Below, piece after piece: positions 7,131 to 9,334 of a stretch of DNA of 9,334 nt. Both the position numbers and the translations under genes were made by a program. The notes below the pieces were generated by a model, which was not told the DNA's origin, did no database searches, and saw only the letters and a program-made list of their open reading frames with translations. The DNA comes from Victivallales bacterium (GTDB lineage Bacteria; Verrucomicrobiota; Lentisphaeria; Oligosphaerales; Oligosphaeraceae), in NCBI GenBank assembly GCA_017615955.1, contig JAFZZD010000823.1, forward strand, positions 1 through 9,334. The letters are read 5' to 3'. How positions within the stretch are numbered: position 1 is the stretch's first letter; each line of letters starts with the position of its first letter.

Positions 7131-9216
7131 TTCCTTGGGGAACGTATGATAGGTCGCTGGTGACTAGTACCTGGTCAAGCTTGATGCCGTCTTCCCTGTT
7201 CAATATTGTTATGGCGCATGGCCCTTGGGCCAACTGGTACTGGTTAGGCCCCTCGACCCAGTGCCATTTGTTGTAATTGCTGTCATTGCCCACTGTGCTG
7301 GACTTCTTCTCATCGCCGACCTGGACGCTCAATGAGTTTCCGCAGGAACCCTCCCACCACACGTTTAGCCAGATCTTATATATGCCAGGCGAGGGAATGT
7401 CCACTTGGAACACGGCACCTCCATATTCCATGGAGGGGTCTTTCCCTTCTGGCGGTTTTCCCGCATTGTCAGGTATCTCCAGCACCTTTGCTGAGGCTGT
7501 TCCAGGTAGCGCAGTCTGGCGGAATGGCGGCGTGAAGCGGGAGAAGTTGTCGGCATTGAGCACCTTGAGCACCTTGCTTTTTATCACTGGAATGATGTTA
7601 ACTGCTGGCGCCGGCTTGACTTGAGCCTGTGGCTGTGTTGTTGTCTTTTCCTCCTTTGGCGCAATTGTTTTTTCCTCCTTTGGCGCAATTGTCTTGGTAG
7701 GCTCTGATGCAGCCTGGACGTTTTTTGTGCAGTCTTTCTTGCAAGCGGCATTCCCAGTGTCCCTGCGGCCAAATACTGCATTGATGGAAATCAGCAGCCC
7801 CAGAAGGACGCAGGCTATAAGCGCATATCCGGGGAGGAGCAGGAATTTGTCCTCGCAGTCTTCGTCTGGACGTGGCACGATCGTGGAGGCCAGAGCCAGT
7901 GTCGGCAGCCATGCGAGGCCCCGTATGAATGGGTCTGTAATGAACATGGCCAGGGCGATCATGACGATTGTGGCCGCGCCTCCCAGCGCCAGCGGATCTC
8001 TTCCGCAGGTTCCATAGCGTGTCCTTCCCAATCCAGTGCCAATGGCCATTGCTAGCAGCAGGGCCAGGAATGCGGCGGTCCAGACGCCGGCTGTGCTGGC
8101 TGTGATGCCCCATGCCGCCTGTGTATCGGTCTTGATGTCGTTGTAGGCGGGATTGGGCAGTATGCCATAGTATGTACCGATGTTCTCCTGATAGCGTCCT
8201 GAACCAACGCCCGAGCTTGGATGCGCAGAGGCCATTTTCAGTGCGGCGATGAAGTCAATGTGGTTTGTCTTCAGTTCGCCAGCGTTTTGTCCTGTCTTGA
8301 TTATGGACAGTGTTTCCATTACGGTCTTGTGGTGCGCCCATTGGCTGAATGAGGCTGAAATAAGGAAGGCCACTAAAATGGCAAGCAACGCGGCATTGCC
8401 GGCGCGTCTGGAATAGATGTAGCCTTCGATCAGCAGAACGCATATCGCGATGAGCAGCATCTGGCCATGTACGATTGCCAGCAGGCAGGGTACCGCTATG
8501 ATTGTCGCCAGCGCCGTGCGCATGAAGCTGTTGTTCTTTCCTATGAGTTGCGGGAACAGCCATGCCAGGCTGGTGGCCGTGAAGAATGAAAACGCCATCC
8601 TGCTGCGGAAAAGCCCTGTGAACGCCCCGCCGAAACCCCATTTCAGATTCAGCACATCCGCCGGCGCAAGTACGCTGCCAATGTCGTACTTCACTGCCTG
8701 GAACACCGCCACCAGAATATTGAGACCCAGTGCAAGAAGCACGGTGAATACAGTGGTGCCCGGCACATTCTCCAGCAGGAACGACATCATCATCACGCCA
8801 CAGAGCAGGTACTGCACCATCTGCGCGCATTTGAACGCCCCAACGAAGCCTGACATGGAGGACAGATTGGCGACGCAGTACATTATCAGCACGGCAAAGC
8901 CCACCAGTGGATAGAATACGGAGTGGCGGGCCTTGATCAACCATGCCAAAAGCGGTATGAATGAAAAGAAGAACGCAAGGTCTGAAACTGCAATGCGTCC
9001 GCCCGCAACGGGGAAGCGTATCTGGTTCAACATCAAAAAGAGACCGGCCTCGCAAAGGAATACCAGCCATACGGGCGGAGCCTCTTTTGTGTCAGGAACC
9101 TTGAACAGCTGCTTGAATCTTGTCCATAGCATCCTGCCAAGACCAGGTTCTCTTTTTTCTTCTTCATTGACGGCGTTTTCTTCCTTGGCGTTTACGTCGA
9201 TGATTTCTTCTTCCAT
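7120..9216 (-). CDS. Polytopic membrane protein, O-antigen ligase/polymerase-like, fused to a C-terminal galactose-binding-like domain
   Basis: This 698-residue protein has three parts. Residues 1-45 are an acidic, soluble N-terminus (MEEEIIDVNAKEENAVNEEE). Residues about 48-490 hold roughly eleven or twelve hydrophobic segments. A long loop after about the eighth contains HPSSGVGSGRY (332-342) and then a YNDIKTDTQAAWGITASTAG stretch leading into the next membrane segment; this HPxxGVGxG loop followed by a Gly/Ala-rich helix is the hallmark layout of the O-antigen ligase (Wzy_C) family, which joins or polymerises surface glycans on the periplasmic side. After a Lys/Pro/Thr linker with a duplicated TIAPKEEK (509-524), residues about 560-698 form a beta-sandwich with FQVDIPSPGIYKIWLNVWWE, YNKWHWVEG, NREDGIKLDQVLVTSD and a YVPQGIE end, like carbohydrate-binding modules. 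Substrate is unknown. If the last domain is periplasmic, the helix count must be odd, but the RR/KK just after the last helix argues the other way. GGAG lies 10 nt before the ATG. Confidence 0.9.
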   Translation of the reverse strand: MEEEIIDVNAKEENAVNEEEKREPGLGRMLWTRFKQLFKVPDTKEAPPVWLVFLCEAGLFLMLNQIRFPVAGGRIAVSDLAFFFSFIPLLAWLIKARHSVFYPLVGFAVLIMYCVANLSSMSGFVGAFKCAQMVQYLLCGVMMMSFLLENVPGTTVFTVLLALGLNILVAVFQAVKYDIGSVLAPADVLNLKWGFGGAFTGLFRSRMAFSFFTATSLAWLFPQLIGKNNSFMRTALATIIAVPCLLAIVHGQMLLIAICVLLIEGYIYSRRAGNAALLAILVAFLISASFSQWAHHKTVMETLSIIKTGQNAGELKTNHIDFIAALKMASAHPSSGVGSGRYQENIGTYYGILPNPAYNDIKTDTQAAWGITASTAGVWTAAFLALLLAMAIGTGLGRTRYGTCGRDPLALGGAATIVMIALAMFITDPFIRGLAWLPTLALASTIVPRPDEDCEDKFLLLPGYALIACVLLGLLISINAVFGRRDTGNAACKKDCTKNVQAASEPTKTIAPKEEKTIAPKEEKTTTQPQAQVKPAPAVNIIPVIKSKVLKVLNADNFSRFTPPFRQTALPGTASAKVLEIPDNAGKPPEGKDPSMEYGGAVFQVDIPSPGIYKIWLNVWWEGSCGNSLSVQVGDEKKSSTVGNDSNYNKWHWVEGPNQYQLAQGPCAITILNREDGIKLDQVLVTSDLSYVPQGIEK
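7644..7691 (-). repeat. 24-bp tandem duplication in the linker of the membrane protein
   Basis: Two adjacent 24-bp copies (7644-7667 and 7668-7691) differ at one base. They encode the duplicated octapeptide TIAPKEEK in the linker between the last membrane segment and the C-terminal beta domain. The near identity points to a recent duplication or slippage; such linkers commonly vary in length. Confidence 0.9.
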
Positions 9217-9334
9217 AGGTAATGCACTCCATATTGCTGGGTTGAATCAAGTTTCAAATTCTGATTGTGGATAATGTACCAAACATAAGGAAATAATAAA
9301 GCCCAAATCCATAATATTTGGAGAAAATCTTATA
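9217..9334. other. A+T-rich upstream region of the three-gene cluster
   Basis: These 118 bases carry no gene. They are much richer in A and T than the coding sequence and probably hold the operon promoter. I find no -35/-10 pair close enough to consensus to name. A 6-bp inverted repeat, CCAAAT (9303-9308) and ATTTGG (9316-9321), with a 7-nt spacer, is present but could be chance. The upstream neighbour lies outside the window. Confidence 0.45.
9227..9230 (-). promoter_or_regulatory. Probable ribosome binding site of the membrane-protein gene
   Basis: GGAG on the minus strand sits 10 nt before the ATG at 9216, slightly long but within the usual range. No other in-frame start with a better site is seen before the first hydrophobic segment. 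Confidence 0.5.

Noticed and set aside
9303..9321. CCAAAT-N7-ATTTGG as an operator.
   Set aside because: Only 6 bp per arm in A+T-rich sequence, with no regulator gene nearby to support it.
9217..9334. Sigma-70 promoter upstream of the membrane-protein gene.
   Set aside because: CATTAT and TATTAT hexamers occur but none has a -35 match better than about half at suitable spacing; in A+T-rich DNA this is expected by chance.

Overview
The window looks like part of a bacterial chromosome from the PVC group, most plausibly Lentisphaerota or Verrucomicrobiota. This placement is inferred from protein style: a very large secreted alpha-2-macroglobulin (A2M) with an N-terminal TPR-like region, an O-antigen-ligase-like membrane protein carrying a C-terminal beta-sandwich with NREDG and LDQVLVTSD motifs, and intergenic arrays of short GGGACYAAT-type repeats. 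No rRNA, tRNA, CRISPR array, transposase or phage gene is visible.

All three recognisable genes lie on the minus strand, so the window reads right to left. The first (9216 to 7120) is a polytopic membrane protein with an O-antigen ligase/polymerase-like core and a galactose-binding-like C-terminal domain. One base after its stop codon begins a 240-residue exported protein resembling the LolA-like 'outer membrane lipoprotein-sorting' family (7118 to 6396). After a 144-nt gap filled by a long self-complementary array of 9-bp repeats, a 2015-residue secreted A2M-family protein follows (6251 to 204), with an intact Cys-Thr-Glu-Gln thioester motif and a Met/Ala-rich segment where the bait region lies in the family.

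The last 203 bases, beyond the A2M stop codon, hold no convincing gene. They contain a composite of dispersed-type repeats: CTCTGCGY octamers, a perfect 10-bp GC-rich inverted repeat, and a second imperfect hairpin. The 118 bases upstream of the first gene are A+T-rich and probably hold the operon promoter, but no convincing promoter can be assigned.

Together the genes suggest an envelope module: surface glycan assembly or recognition (gene 1), a periplasmic carrier-like protein (gene 2) and a thioester protease trap (gene 3). The membership of each family is reasonably supported. The idea that they form one functional system is inference from gene order. The A2M gene is not flanked here by pbpC, its common partner in proteobacteria.
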